Assembly (NCBI GenBank): GCA_029168955.1
Contig: JAPDOI010000948.1
Span: forward strand, 1 to 64,000
Length of the DNA stretch: 64,000 nt
From: Aplectana chamaeleonis
Taxonomy: Eukaryota > Nematoda > Chromadorea > Rhabditida > Cosmocercidae
Reading direction: 5' to 3'
Shown here: positions 23,747 to 35,800 of the stretch, one piece after another
Layout of the letters: the number at the start of each line of letters is the position of its first letter
Position numbering within the stretch: the first letter of the stretch is position 1
The notes under the pieces: generated by a model
Told to the model about the DNA's origin: nothing
Seen by the model: only the letters and a program-made list of their open reading frames with translations
The model's database searches: none
Program-made: the position numbers and the translations under genes

Positions 23747-23935
23747 TTGGGTGCTATGTGGCATGGCAGGCCACTATTGTATCCCATTCAGCCACCCCCA
23801 CTTTTCCGTGCCGCCCTAAATTTGAGCTCCTACCCGTGGTTTCCTTCCTGCCAAAATCAGGAGAGTGCTTGCGGCATAGAAAAATGGGCGTGGCCAAGTG
23901 CGATACAGAAATGCCCCCATGCCACATAGCACCAA
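23747..23935. mobile_element. MITE with TTGGGTGCTATGTGGCATGG ends
   Basis: The left TTGGGTGCTATGTGGCATGG pairs with CCATGCCACATAGCACCAAA at the right. A second copy at 44497-44688 shares the interior words CGTGCCGC.CTAAATTTGAGC and AAATCAGGAG. Confidence 0.8.
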
Positions 23936-24779
23936 ATTTCGCATCAGTCGCAGCTATGGGGGCATCGCGTGCCTCAATATTGTTAATGTCCGCAGTTACG
24001 GACGTGAAGTGACCTTCGAGCACCGCCCTCTCCTTCTTGTGAACTTGTTTGTGATCAGCGTTGGGTATGGTCTTCATGTGTTCTGTGAAAGTTTGAGATT
24101 CATTTGATATTGTCTGCTCATTCTTTTTGATTCTGTTCGTTGATGTTTGTTTATTCATGTGAGAAAACGCGCTCCATTGTAAAGTCGTTGCGCGATCGAT
24201 CGATTCTTTGCGTTGTTTTGGAATGTGATGATAATTGTTTTCGTATTGCTGTGTGATTTTATCTCTCCCCTATCGCGTCGCTCCATCAATTGATTTCGAC
24301 GTGATTTTTATCGGTCTTTCTCTCCATTTACGAAGTTTCAATGAGAAATTATGTGGTCTGTGATTCAGAAATTACCTGTGAACTTTTCTTCTGTTTTATT
24401 CTGTATTTAATATTTATTGTTTTTAATCGATTAAGTGTTGTGATTCGTTCTCTGCTGTGACAATTGCTCATAAATTATTATGTGTGAAGTGGTTCCAGTC
24501 AGGTGCAGACGTTTCTGTCGTGGTCATATTCAGACAATTGCATCAAAATGTGGAAGAATTTTGAACTTACCGCAATTACTTTCTATTGAACTAGTTCTAC
24601 TATTTTATATTCTTGAAGCATTGTTTTTTTGCGTATGTTCCCTTACAAAATATTTTTCCCATTTTTTCGGGGGGCAGAAATGTCGCCGTCTTTCAAAAAA
24701 TATGTGTAGAAACAAAATTTCGCAAATTATTTGAATGCTCATAGAGTTGATTTACGTGAAGAAGTTTGAGAAGACGAAA
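23936..24779. other. No gene recognised
   Basis: AT-rich, T-rich on the + strand. No supported exon. Confidence 0.35.
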
Positions 24780-25192
24780 GGCTATAAAACCGCGAAATTC
24801 TCATGGTTTCTACGCGTGCTGGTGCGGAGCGGCGATTAGAGACAGTGAGAGAGCGCGTGAGAGACGGAGGGAGCAGAATTGCCCGCGCCGCTCGCGCCAT
24901 GACCCGTGTGAATTGACGTTTGACATTGGACAGATATCAGCGGGGAAAGGAAGTTTTGTCAAATTCGGGTGAGATGGATGTCTTTTGTGATGATTGCATC
25001 ATGCACTGTTCTAAAATTGGGAATCTTATATAGTGGTATCCTCTGTAAAACGTCTTGATTCTCACGACTCACGGGGCGAGCGGCGCGGGCGATTCTGCTC
25101 CCTCCGTCAGTCATGCGCTCTCTCACTCTCTCTAACTGCCGCTCCACACCAACACAAGTAGAAACCATGTGAATTTCGCGCTTTTGTAGCCT
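24780..25192. mobile_element. Foldback/MITE with GGCTATAAAACCGCGAAATT ends
   Basis: GGCTATAAAACCGCGAAATTC, then GGTTTCTAC, GGTGCGGAGCGGCG and GAGCAGAATTGCCCGCGCCG at the left pair with GGCGCGGGCGATTCTGCTCC, GCCGCTCCACACC, GTAGAAACC and GAATTTCGCGCTTTTGTAGCC at the right. Confidence 0.75.
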
Positions 25193-25329
25193 TTATCCTG
25201 TTTCGGAGGCAAATTTGGTTGGTTCCTTGGCGTACTTGTGTGGAGCGAGCGGCGAGTCAGCGAGATAGTGTGGTGGAGAAGGACGCAGCACACGCGCGCA
25301 CACTCACGCGATCGAGAGCGAGCGGTGAA

Positions 25330-26360
25330 TTCCACTCCAAAATAGAGTATAGGTATGCTGAAGTAAATATTTAGACCTTTCTGCTCAATAAATAGTTTTT
25401 TCCACTCATCTCTGAATGACTATATGAGATTTTGAAGTTGTGCTAATTTTTCAATAAGGAAAAGTCAAGTTTTCTAGGAAAGTTGTCTTGCTTATTAATC
25501 AACTAGGCCCATTGATATACATGAATTATTTTTGTATGTGTTGATACCATGTGAGCAAGCTGGGTGATTGTGGAGGCACCACTCAAGAAACCATGCTGCT
25601 CTGGGGGAATGAGATTATTGCTGGTAAACCACGAAATTTTTTTTTCCACGAATGATCTTTTCCAGCACTTTAACAGGAGTTGGAGTTATGCTTATTGGTC
25701 TGAAATTCGAAACTAAATTGGAGTTTGAAACTTTTGGAATTGCAGTGACTATGGCTTCTTTCCATAACGATGGAACTTCATTGAAAATCAAAGACATGTT
25801 GAAAATCATAGAAAGAGGTCTACAGAGAGCAGTCGCGCAGTTTTTATAGACAATTTGTGGAATTTCATCGAAAGTTGCCTCATTGGATTCTTTTAATGAT
25901 TTCAAAATTTTGAGTACATCGTGCGGGAATACTACTTCATCTGGAGAGTTCAAAACTTGATCGCAACAAAGGTGATTACTGAAAACATCATCATTTTCAG
26001 AGGAGAAAACCGAAGCAAAATACTTGGCTAGTGCTTCCGCTTTGCCCTTATCGTCCATCCATCTGTTACCAGTATCGTCTTCGATTACGAAGTCATGACA
26101 CTGAGATTTCAGTTTGAAATTTATAAGCTGGTATATCGCTTTTCTGTTAGGACTGCTACTGGCACGTTTCTCTTGGTTGGCCAAGAATTTTTTCAAATGG
26201 CGATCCAGCTCGTCGCAAACCTTCTTGTAGCACGCATGAGATAAAGGTTCAGGCAAAGTGTAAAAAAGGCGATTTCTCTGAGAGACTAGATTACATATAT
26301 GTCTAGGATACTGTACTTTTCTTTCCTGTCTAGTCTCAAATGGAACGAACTGAGCCAAAC
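25330..26360 (-). pseudogene. Partial non-LTR reverse transcriptase, antisense
   Basis: A 247-codon open frame (26358-25615) covers the region before and at the start of the RT domain: the pre-RT linker, then LKSLKESNEATFDEIPQIVY, WKEAIVTAIPKV and NFRPISITPTPVKVLEKII. These correspond to RT motifs 0-2. Past 25615 the frame breaks and the palm, including the catalytic Asp pair, is not intact. No endonuclease lies upstream in frame. Related by pattern to the relic at 15.4-17.8 kb. Confidence 0.85.
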
Positions 26361-26947
26361 CCGAGTATACTCTGCGGCAATTGATTTGATTTGATTTGTT
26401 TTTGTATACATTTTCATGGCTCTAACTCGCTACTTTGTGGATTATGAGCACGTCGGCTACGGCGTATAATAAATATAAATATATAAATATAAAATAAGTG
26501 TTCCGAGAGGGAGTGTGTTGGGGCGGAGCCAATCCCACTTCCCCCTCCCCACATTTCTCCATCGTCCGATCGGTACCAGGATGAGCAGAACAAAATTTTG
26601 GAAACTTGGAAGATGAGTTTCGGCGCGGAAATTTATTTCTGGGTTTCGGAAAACCGGGTGCGAAACGTCTCAAAATGCGTGGAAATGCGGTTTCCGGAGC
26701 GGGGAATACGAAATTTTCTGCAATTATTCATTAGCTGCCTCTGCCTCAATGGACCCGATATTTCTGCGTTCCGCAGCAGTGGTACGGGTTTCGGAAAGCG
26801 AGAAGCAGAAGGCCAGCAACGAGTGAAACTGCAACTTTTGGAACGCGAAACGAGGGATCCCGCTCATCAATGACCTTACCGTTGAAGAGGCGTCCGCGAA
26901 CTGGTCGTCGGAGGAGTGGGGTTGGGTCAGCCCCGCTTTGATTCTCC
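26361..26947. other. No gene recognised
   Basis: A TATAAATA-rich stretch at about 26467-26495 and words such as GGAAATGCGG. Short frames only. Confidence 0.35.
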
Positions 26948-26951
26948 TTAA

Positions 26952-27407
26952 AGGCACAGTACACCCTCAGATATGATTTTTGATATTTTCATGTAATTGT
27001 GTAAAAGACCTCTTCAGTATAAAACGTACCAAAAGCCAGATCTCATTTCCTCCAAGTAAGCGAGATATAAGCGACCACCACAGGCCCGACCCCCTAACAG
27101 ATTTTCGAATTCGATAGCGGCTTGATGGATGGATGAATTCCAACAAGTCGTCGTTCTTCGGTCCATTACCGGACTGTCTCCTTATCCTGGCTTTCTCTCA
27201 CGCAACGATTGCGAATGAAGAGAAATACAGGCCTGAGACAACTCGTCCACCAATTTTTCACCCTCAAAATCTAGGCAACTTTGAGGAGCCATAACTCTGC
27301 TCAAAGGGGGTCTTGGACGATTCTAGAGATACCACTGTGATCAGCGTGTGACTCTCTCCAAGATAAGCATAATATCTGGAAGTTGTTTTTTTGGGTGTCC
27401 TGTGCCT
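26952..27407. mobile_element. TTAA-type MITE, family 2 copy a
   Basis: Bounded by TTAA at 26948-26951 and 27408-27411, it starts AGGCACAGTACACCC and ends GGGTGTCCTGTGCCT. The 456-bp body is collinear with the copy at 56224-56707 (shared internal words TGGATGGATGAATTCCAACA and TCTCTCCAAGATAAGC-like). No coding capacity. Confidence 0.85.
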
Positions 27408-27411
27408 TTAA

Positions 27412-28798
27412 TGAGCAGCAACCTGAAATTTTCACACAAGCAAAAGAAATAAAAACATTCTTTGAGGGTTACTGCAACGAAACAGCAGTGTTTTGTTATA
27501 TAATGCCTTCTTGGGCATATTTTGCTGTATCTTCTTCAGTTTTTTAAGTTTCAAAATGTGCTCCCTCTTTTTGGCGCATCTTTTTTTGCTCGGATAAATT
27601 CATTACCTCGGCCCGGTGACATTTACAAAATCGAAAAAAAATCGTGAACGATGACCTTCCAAAATATAAAAGAATTCACCGTTCTGCGATAACAATTTAA
27701 AAATAAATAAAAAATCACCATGACTCGAAAGGTAATCCAAAATCTGAAATAATGAATGACCGTAACTCAATAATTCTTCCAAAATTTGAGAGAATGTTTT
27801 CGTATTAGTCGCCACCGTCGTAAAATTAGTTTTGGCGGCAATAATGTAAATTAAGAAGAAAAGGAAAGATGTACAGAGAAAAAAGTTGAAGAAGCCTGTT
27901 TCGGTCCACTGACTATACTGTGAGATCAAACTTTGAGACTCATCAGTCTTTTGATTTAAAAAGGTGAGGAGAATCTCGGCTCGCTATGCAGCCAAAGTTG
28001 AGTGAAAAGGTACAGTGGGGGACGGGCAGCTATCGACACTTCATACAATATTTTCCGGGCATTATTTCATCTTCCTTTTTGTGCTCATATTGGTCATTCT
28101 CAAGTACTCCAGAATCAATCTGTTTTTATGCTGACTTTGAAATGATTAGATAAACAATTGACTTCAAAAGATAAGAGGTCTAAAGGAGGGCTCTCTTTGG
28201 ACCACTTGATGGGAGAGTGATTCTCCGCTGACTTGCCAATGCCAAGGATACATACATGATCGTTGTGCTAATCTCAGGTTGACAGTCGACTTCACAACCA
28301 GTTGGCACCAGACAGCAGTATATATTCTTTTCCTCAAACTTCTCCCAAAAAATAATTCCGATCATCTTTTTTCGGGTTTTCAAGGATTACGGTAAGGTAT
28401 GGTAACAGAGTCGCATTTACCCTCTGCCAAATTCTGAGAAAAAAAAATATAGAAATCGTGATTAGCCTCAGGGATTCGCGGAAACATTCGCTTTACTTTT
28501 TCCGGTTTTGTTGCATATCCGTTTGCCGTTTTGCGGCTTTTTTTTGGGGGGGGGGCTACGAAGAATTCGAGCTCATAGGGAGGCGAGACTTTCAGTCAGT
28601 TTTCCCGATTTTCCCCTTCTCGATTACCTTGTGTTTGTACAGTTTGAAAGCATAGACCAAGTTTATACTTTTTCTGCAGCATGTAATTAATGTCACGCTC
28701 TCTCTCTATCTCTTACAGAGAATTACCGACTAGTTTAAAGCCAGCGGCATACTTTGCGTCAGAAGGAAAAGCGCTCATCCTCATTCGTCCTCTCTTAA
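27412..28798. other. No gene recognised
   Basis: A T-rich region with a G-run at about 28544-28553. The short frames do not show family motifs. Confidence 0.35.
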
Positions 28799-29129
28799 AG
28801 GCAGAGTTCACGATTGAAACTGTTCTCGTGTTTTCATTGGAAATCGAGTGCTTCGGGGTTTAATGCAACAATAATGGCGAAAGAACAGCTAAAAGCAAGC
28901 TATATATAGCACTATATGGCCCGCAATTTTGGTTTTGCTGTGCCAGCCCCGCCCATTGTCTCAACGGCCAACAAGGAATGTGCGGGTAGGGCATAGCGCA
29001 TACAAGCTTGACGACCGTATAGGACTGGATAGTTTTCAGCCGTTCTCTCGCTATTATTGCCGCAATGGATCTCGGTACATTAGATTTCTCGTGAAAACTC
29101 AAAACGGTTTTTTATTGTGAACCCGGCCT
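28799..29129. mobile_element. TTAA-type MITE, family 1 copy c
   Basis: Flanked by TTAA at 28795-28798 and 29130-29133. The left end reads AGGCAGAGTTCACGATT and the right end GTGAACCCGGCCT. The 331-bp body is shorter than the other copies. Confidence 0.75.
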
Positions 29130-29159
29130 TTAAGGTCCATTCTCTTCACACTCTGCGCT

Positions 29160-29520
29160 TAGGCGCTAGTCATACTACTCAACGCCAGCGTGGCACGCGC
29201 GTGCCGCGCTGGCGTGGCGTTTGTGCATGAATGGCTTGACGCCCCGCCCGCGCGTCACGCTCCGCCCGCTCCGCCATCGCGTCGCCGCTGAAGTATTCAT
29301 ACTGCCACCCGGAACGCCTTGACGTTTTCAACCACTGGTATTATTTATCGATCGTCTCATTCGTTCCAGCTTCACCGCTCCGCCATGGCGTCGCCGCTGG
29401 AGTATTCATAGTCTCCGCAAGCGCGACACGCGCGTCACCCGCGTAGAAAGTATTCACACACAAACGCCAGGCCAGCGCGGCACGCGCGTATGAAGATGAA
29501 TAGCGCCTTACGGCTGTGAT
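29160..29520. repeat. GC-rich MITE related to 54630-55040
   Basis: Words GCCAGCG.GGCACGCGCG, ATGGCGTCGCCGCTGGAGTATTCAT and GTAGAAAGTATTCA occur in the same order as at 54630-55040. It lies just upstream of the kinase start codon (29643) and may occupy its promoter region. Confidence 0.65.
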
Positions 29521-29642
29521 GAGGTATAAACCTGGCCTAAGCTGTCCTATGATAACGTGATCTTCCTTTGTTGTGTTTGCCGTTGCGGCTAATAAAATTT
29601 TCGCCTCCAAACCCGATTTGAAGGAAAAGTCCGTACTGGGTG

Positions 29643-32600
29643 ATGTCATTTGCCAATGGTACGCTAAATGGTGCTGGTGATGACAATGCCTCGAGTGATT
29701 CCACTTCTACGGGTAGGGTTCTCGCAATCGCGGGATGCACGAATTCAGGAAAGACGACTATCGCCAAGATACTGACTAACATGGTGAGTGAAGAATGTTT
29801 TCGCAGAATTTTCAGAACCATTAGGCGACAAACTCCTGTTTATAGTTCGAGGAGGAGGGTGCAACAGTGCATGTTGTTCATCAGGATGAGTATTTTTACA
29901 CCCTTGATAAGGTAAGTGTTTATTGTGTGCTGTTAAAAATCCGTTCTTTGAATGTTGAGTTCGATACTATTGTGTATTTTAGGTGGAGAAGATCGAAAGA
30001 CCGAAAGGATGCAAACCTAGTTTTTTCTACAACTACGATTCCAAGTCTGCTGTCGATCACAGGAAGCTGATAGACGCTATCAAAACGGTTTGCCATATCA
30101 TGATCCTCAAAAGCAAAGTTTACGTTTAGAAATAAACACTTTGTATCGTCGATCACTGATCGAGAGATAGCCGCGGCGCAGCGATCTAACTTGATATCAT
30201 TGATCGATGTTCATGACGATTATTACCTCCACGCTTGCGTGCGTGCCAGGTGTGTTCGTCGCGGCGATCTCTCCACCAGTGATAGATCATATTTAGCCCA
30301 GAGCAAGCGAGGAGGCCGCTGTGTCGAATTTCGGAGGAGCTACGACCCCCTCCCCCTTGATGGGGAATATCTGAGGATTTTCCTGTATGGAAGCATGCAT
30401 TTTTAGAGTGTTTTGAAAGTTTCGAAGTTAATACATATGGTCTCCTTATCAGATATAGTCTAATGAATGGACCAGGCGCGATCATTGCGACTGGTTGTGC
30501 GGCGTTGGCGACATCACTAGCCAAGGGGATTTCGATCGTGCGCGAAGATCTACAGTTGCAGCCCCGTCCATTCACTAGACTAAATTTAACGCGGGGACTG
30601 TAGCCACAGTGAAAAAAACTTATATCTATGAAAAGGCGTCTAGGAAGTGGGTGGAAATTGGCTAGATCTGCTCAACTATCGGATCAGCCCGCCCACATTG
30701 TGGAAGAGTTGCCAAGCCAGAGGAGCAAATGCCGAAGTGTTGGTTGCTTTTCATCTCTAGGGGTTCGAACATTTAAACATGTGCGTCGAAACCTCGTTTT
30801 CAAAGAATTCTTCGCTAAGAGAACGGCAGAGAAGAGTCATCAGAAATGTTGAAAAGAGCAGAACCATTTGCGAAGTTTCTAATTCTACCGCACAAAGCAT
30901 ACAACACATACGTAATTGAATGTTTTAGGAGGTTTCTTACAGCTTTTCTTTAAAAGATGAGGGTTTTCGAGAATTTTCTGCTACAATCCTCTACCTCGTT
31001 GACGTAACGTCGGCATGAATACTAATAATGAGACTGCGTTCTTTTTCGTTTTTTTAAGGTTTGCGCGAACTCGGTTCCATATGCTATAACACAGGTGCAG
31101 CGAGTTTGCGGCAACCTACAATGTGGAACGCAAAGTCTCATTAGGATCCATTCCGATGTTACCTGCGCAGAAACATCGGAATTTAAGAGACTACTTCTTT
31201 GTGAAAGGTGATTTCGAAAAAGGGAATCAAAAAGATGTCTATAATTTGAAGAATTTTCTATTTCACCTTTTGAACTACTCTTGAACAACATAATTTTTGA
31301 ATCAAACATTTGCGATCCCTACCAAATCATCGTTTCGAGACCTGAAAATTCTTGCGACCTCCTCCACTGTTCGCTGTTCCACGACGCAACCCCGCTTTAT
31401 GCCGGGATCATACTTCCAGCGAAGAGCGACACGGCGCAATGTTTACCATGAATATCGACTGAAATTCGATATGCTTGATATGCACCGTCGCTGTCGCCGG
31501 TCGCGAGAACTATGATCCCTGCCTTACTCTAGTTGTTGAGGGATTTCGTCTGAAGGGTGAGAATGCGGGGGTGGGGGAGGGGCTGGGTGCTTAGAATGTT
31601 TGTCCAAAAATGAACTTTATTTGTATGCTTATTGATTCACAGACTTGGGATGGCTTACACAAAATCAATTAAGTTATTATGTCTAAGCATCGTAAATTTG
31701 GGAAGTGGGGCGTAGCGTTTAAATTTCAAATTTATTGCATGCAGTGCACATGAAAGGGTAGTAAAAAAAAGTAACAGTGCGTTTAGCGTTTAACGAAAAT
31801 TTCTGTCATCAGGGTTATAGCCGGGGTCAGGTAGACCGTTCTCTCGGACCTTGACGTAATCACGCTCCCTTGGTGACAAAAAATTCAGAAAACTTGGAAG
31901 ATTTTCACGCCTCCTTCTTTGAGGCGATTTTTTTTCGACAGCATTGGGATCAAAATGTTTAAAAAAGGTGTTTTACTAATTTTTGTATTATTTTCTTTTG
32001 TGATTGATACTACACTTCCTACCGTACTTGCAAGTTGGTGGTTTTAACGTCCTCTTCCCCGAAATATCATTTCTTCAAGTTTTTAGTGTCCCCCTAGTTG
32101 TCCCTCGGGACAGCAACCGCTAAACCCTGAGCTGGAAGAATCAAGCGAGGATGCGTAGCTACACAAAAATGGTGTCGAGGGGATCGCATTAAGGTTTTCA
32201 TGGGGGAGGGGGTGTCAAATTTAAACATTTACGGGGGGAGTTGTAGGACCTCCCCGAAATTTTTTTCATTCAAAGGGGTCGTAGCTCTGCTGAGGTTCGC
32301 CTCACCGGCCCACTTCACCCGGTCTGACTGTCATCTGTTTCTCTGAGTTTTGAATGGTCAACGATATATGATCGACCTAGTGGCTAAGTTTATCGAAACT
32401 GTTTAGAGTATGGTTTCCTACGACTATGTCTTAGTAGAAGGCAACATGTTGACTGAGTGGCCGGACGTAGTCGAACTGTGCGATCGCGTGATTTTTCTCA
32501 CATTGGATCAGGTGTTGTTCTCATTCCCAGAAATTCAGATAGGATCTTATCAGTTTTGTTCCGTGCAGGATACATGCCGCCGGCGTCGTAGTAAGCGTAC

Positions 32601-32763
32601 CTACGATCCTCCAGACGTTCCAGGCTATTTTGATGAGGTCGCGTGGGTTTCGTATCAGCGACATTTGCAGAAGGCTCTAGCCTTGGCTAGAGAAGATCGC
32701 CGAATCTCATTCCTTGACGTGAACACAAGTTCGGATTATCCCGATCCCGAGAACATGATGTCG
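29643..32763 (+). CDS. NMRK1: Nicotinamide riboside kinase (exons 1-5 of a kinase/MOCS2B locus)
   Basis: Phosphorylates nicotinamide riboside with ATP to NMN, a salvage entry to NAD; cytosolic. Exons: 29643-29783, 29846-29911, 29983-30087, 32407-32511, 32569-32763 (204 codons, all junctions phase 0; human enzyme about 199). Seen in sequence: P-loop IAGCTNSGKTTIAKIL near residues 29-44; HQDEYFY of the substrate-binding segment at the exon 2 end; VLVEGNMLTEWPD after exon 4 starts; DRVIFLTLDQ; and the lid region CRRRRSKRTYDPPDVPGYFD, then VAWVSYQRH. The start is the first ATG before the P-loop. Intron 4 is only 57 nt and multiple-of-three with no stop, so its retention would be in frame. The exon 3 donor (GTTTGC) is weak, and 20 or so residues present in vertebrate enzymes between exons 3 and 4 are absent or in an unseen exon. 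If the exon 5 donor at 32764 is not used, the frame ends three codons later (stop 32773-32775). Confidence 0.9.
30088..32406 (+). other. Intron 3 of the kinase locus, repeat-filled
   Basis: A 2.3-kb intron. It holds the about 150-bp repeat copy 2 (30144-30291), a palindromic TAATGAGAC element (31022-31150), and a short TIR element at about 31401-31523 (GCCGGGATCATACTTCC / CTATGATCCCTGCC, related to 61555-61678). No missing kinase exon was recognised in it. Confidence 0.6.
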
Positions 32764-32836
32764 GTAAGGAATTGATTTGAGACTTCAAATGTTTTCACTA
32801 CATATTATTGGACTCTTTGTCGCCAGCCATCTTCAG

Positions 32837-35800
32837 ATGATCCAGTCGTTTTCTGACGATGTGATTCGAATCTGCTATGAGCCTCTTGATGTAGACGAAG
32901 CTGTACGCTTAATCAACAGGCAATTATGCTTTTTTTATCGAATGCGTCCGCCACATCTTTTATTCCTATTTTAGCCCCACGTGTGGTGCGACTTCGGTGT
33001 TTGTGGGAACTACCCGTGATACCTTTGGTGGTCGCAGAGTTTCACGGCTCGACTATGAGAGCTATGATGAGATGGCTTACAAGGTAACAAAGTTGTTAAG
33101 AGTACATATAGTGTAGTTGTAATGTTTTACTCTGTGAATGGTTCCAATTTTAGGAGCTGCGTAAGCTGTGTTCGGTCATACGAGACAAGTATCCGTCGGT
33201 GGAAAGGGTTGTGATAATGCACAGGTAGAGCTGGAGTATGTTCATGCTTCTAAGATGCCGAATTTTCTTGTATTGGTGGGAAATCCTTGTTCTTCGGTAT
33301 CATAACCTAGTGCAAGAATTCCCAGGTTACCTGATTTTTTTTCTGATTTCCAACAAAATTGAGAAATACGTTTTCACCCGCGAAAGTAGTCGGTCGGCGG
33401 TGGCATTGTTGCTGGTTTCGATCATCTTGTTGTTTGTCGGTAACTGCTGCTACACAGCCGCGTCCCAAAACCCGAAAACTAAATACGTATTCGTATTCAG
33501 GACCCCGAATAACTCCCCTAGACAAAATTTGGGTGAAGAAGAACAGTTCTAAATATTTACGATCTGCTGTCGGGGTGAAATTGCGGTCCGCAATCGCGTA
33601 TTCGACGCTTCGCGGCCACACGCACGCGTCTCGAACCGGACGAGTCTCCAGGGCCGCAACCGCTGATCAGCTGACTAGTTGGGTTTCCTAGTGTTTTTAT
33701 TCTTTTCAGTTTCGAATGTATTTCTACTTGTGCTTCTATTTTTATTAGTCAGATGTTGATGTTCTAGTGAATATTCCTTTGAGAAGCCCCTTATCGTTCT
33801 CTAAAGCCTGCTCCCGAGGACGTTACAAATTCAAATTCAAATTTATTATATGTGATATACATGTAACGTATAGCAAAACAAAGTAACAATGAGAAGAGAG
33901 TAAAAATTAAAAAAAACATGGTAGAAGCACAAACATGGTAGAAGCAAAAGTAAACGAAAAATCGGAGCGATGATATCTTAAAGCCATATTCACAAACTAG
34001 GAAAACCTAAAAGCCACGGAAAACAATGAACAACCCTAGTGCAGGTAACAAGAGAGCTGTTTTTAAAAGTGGAAAGTCTGTCCGAAATCCATGTTGCTCT
34101 GATCATCTTTATGTACTCCTACTCCGAACCAGCTGAAAAAAAGCAGGTGAAAAAGCTGGAAGCATCTGGAAAGGAAAAACGTCAACTTCTAACATGGTGT
34201 CACATACAAAAATACAAAATAACATGTAAAAACAAAGAAAACATTCGAAAATATCGGCTAACCGGCGAATGCGGCGTTGGAAATTCGTGCGATCCGAGGC
34301 ACGTGCGGCGGCAAAGCATTCCGAGCAGGGATGAGCGGAATTCCGAATTCCGATTTCCGATGGTTTTTGGCCTTCCGATTTCCGATTTCGAAAAAAGGCT
34401 AAAAATGCGGAAGAAATCGGAAATATCCACAGAATCAGATTTTTTTTTACACTTTGCCTTTCCAATTTCCATGGGGGTTATTTCGGGCGCTGAACTACGA
34501 ATTTTGATAGGAGGACATCAGGGACGCCGTAGAAAGCGTGCAGGACCCCAACGAGATCGCGCCAAATGTGCGCGGGACCCCAGTGGAAGTGTGCAGGGTG
34601 TGAGCAGGACTTCTCAGTAAAGTCCTACACGCTTTCCACAACGTCCTGCGCGCCTCCTGCAAAGTCCTGCACATATTCCTTCCCCGGCGTCCTGCAAACT
34701 CCCACTCAAGTCCTGAACGGATTGCTCGACCTCCTGCACACTCCCAGTGAAGTCTTGGACACATTCCACGATGCTCTTCACACATTCCTTGACTTCTTGC
34801 ACACTCCCAGAAATGTCCTGCGCACATTCCATGATCCCTGCACAATCCCAGTGATCCCGCACACAATCTGCACGCTCACTCGGGATCCCGCTCATCTGCA
34901 CACTCCCACGGAGGTCCTGAATACGTCCTGCACACACCCTCTGGGGTCATGCGCCACTTCGTCAGCGTCCTGAGTGCTTTTCACTATGGCTTAAGTACTC
35001 CTTAGCAAAAACAAGCGCAAGGAACACCCGTCATCGTGTCCGATCTCGCGCTAAAGGCATCATACGCGCTGAAAACAACTCACCGTTTTTTTTGGTTGGA
35101 ATCACAGGTTGGATACGCCTGAAAACGTAGGAAGTTTTTGGGTCACCAACGCATTATTTTGAAGATATGGGAGATCGCATGGGTCGAGCTCCGTCAAAAG
35201 AGTATCACCTATATCACCCGTCCTCCCGTTGATCATTGACAGTGTCGAGCGGGCGCCAGAAACGTCTCCATTCGTCCCTATCGCGCGCCAAAGTTGGCCA
35301 GGATATCCTACTCGCTCCAGGAACACGAAGACTCTCACTCCTTTGGTCAAGGCTCTTGGTGAACAAATCCGACCATCAAGTTGGAGGACGGTCAGTAATG
35401 CGCCTGAGGTCCCGCGGTACCATATCTGTTACAGCTCTTGTCCAACGGTTCTCCTCGAAACGCATTACGTGCCCGGCCCACCTGATTTTCGACGACTTAG
35501 CATATTCAACCGCGTCCCTGATTTTTGACCGTCTGCATAGCTCGGAACTCCTAACTCCTCTCAATTGCGTGAAACGTGACACTCCAAGCATGCTTGGAGT
35601 GCCAGAAGACTATATACATAAAAATTTTTCAATAAAGAGGAATGAGCCCAAGTTTTTTGGTGGGCACAGTTAAAAAGGGGGTTAAGAAACTCGCTCCACG
35701 TATTTCCGATTTCCGATGGTTTTTGGCGTTCCAATTTCCGAATTCCGATTTCCGAAATTTCGAAGGTCGTTCCGATTTCCGATTTCCGCAATTCAGAAAA

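Noticed and set aside
34495..34973. Long overlapping open frames with repeated Cys/Ala/Gly/Ser peptides on both strands
   Set aside because: They follow a 24-36 bp minisatellite inside a hAT-like element; open frames on both strands are a periodicity artefact.
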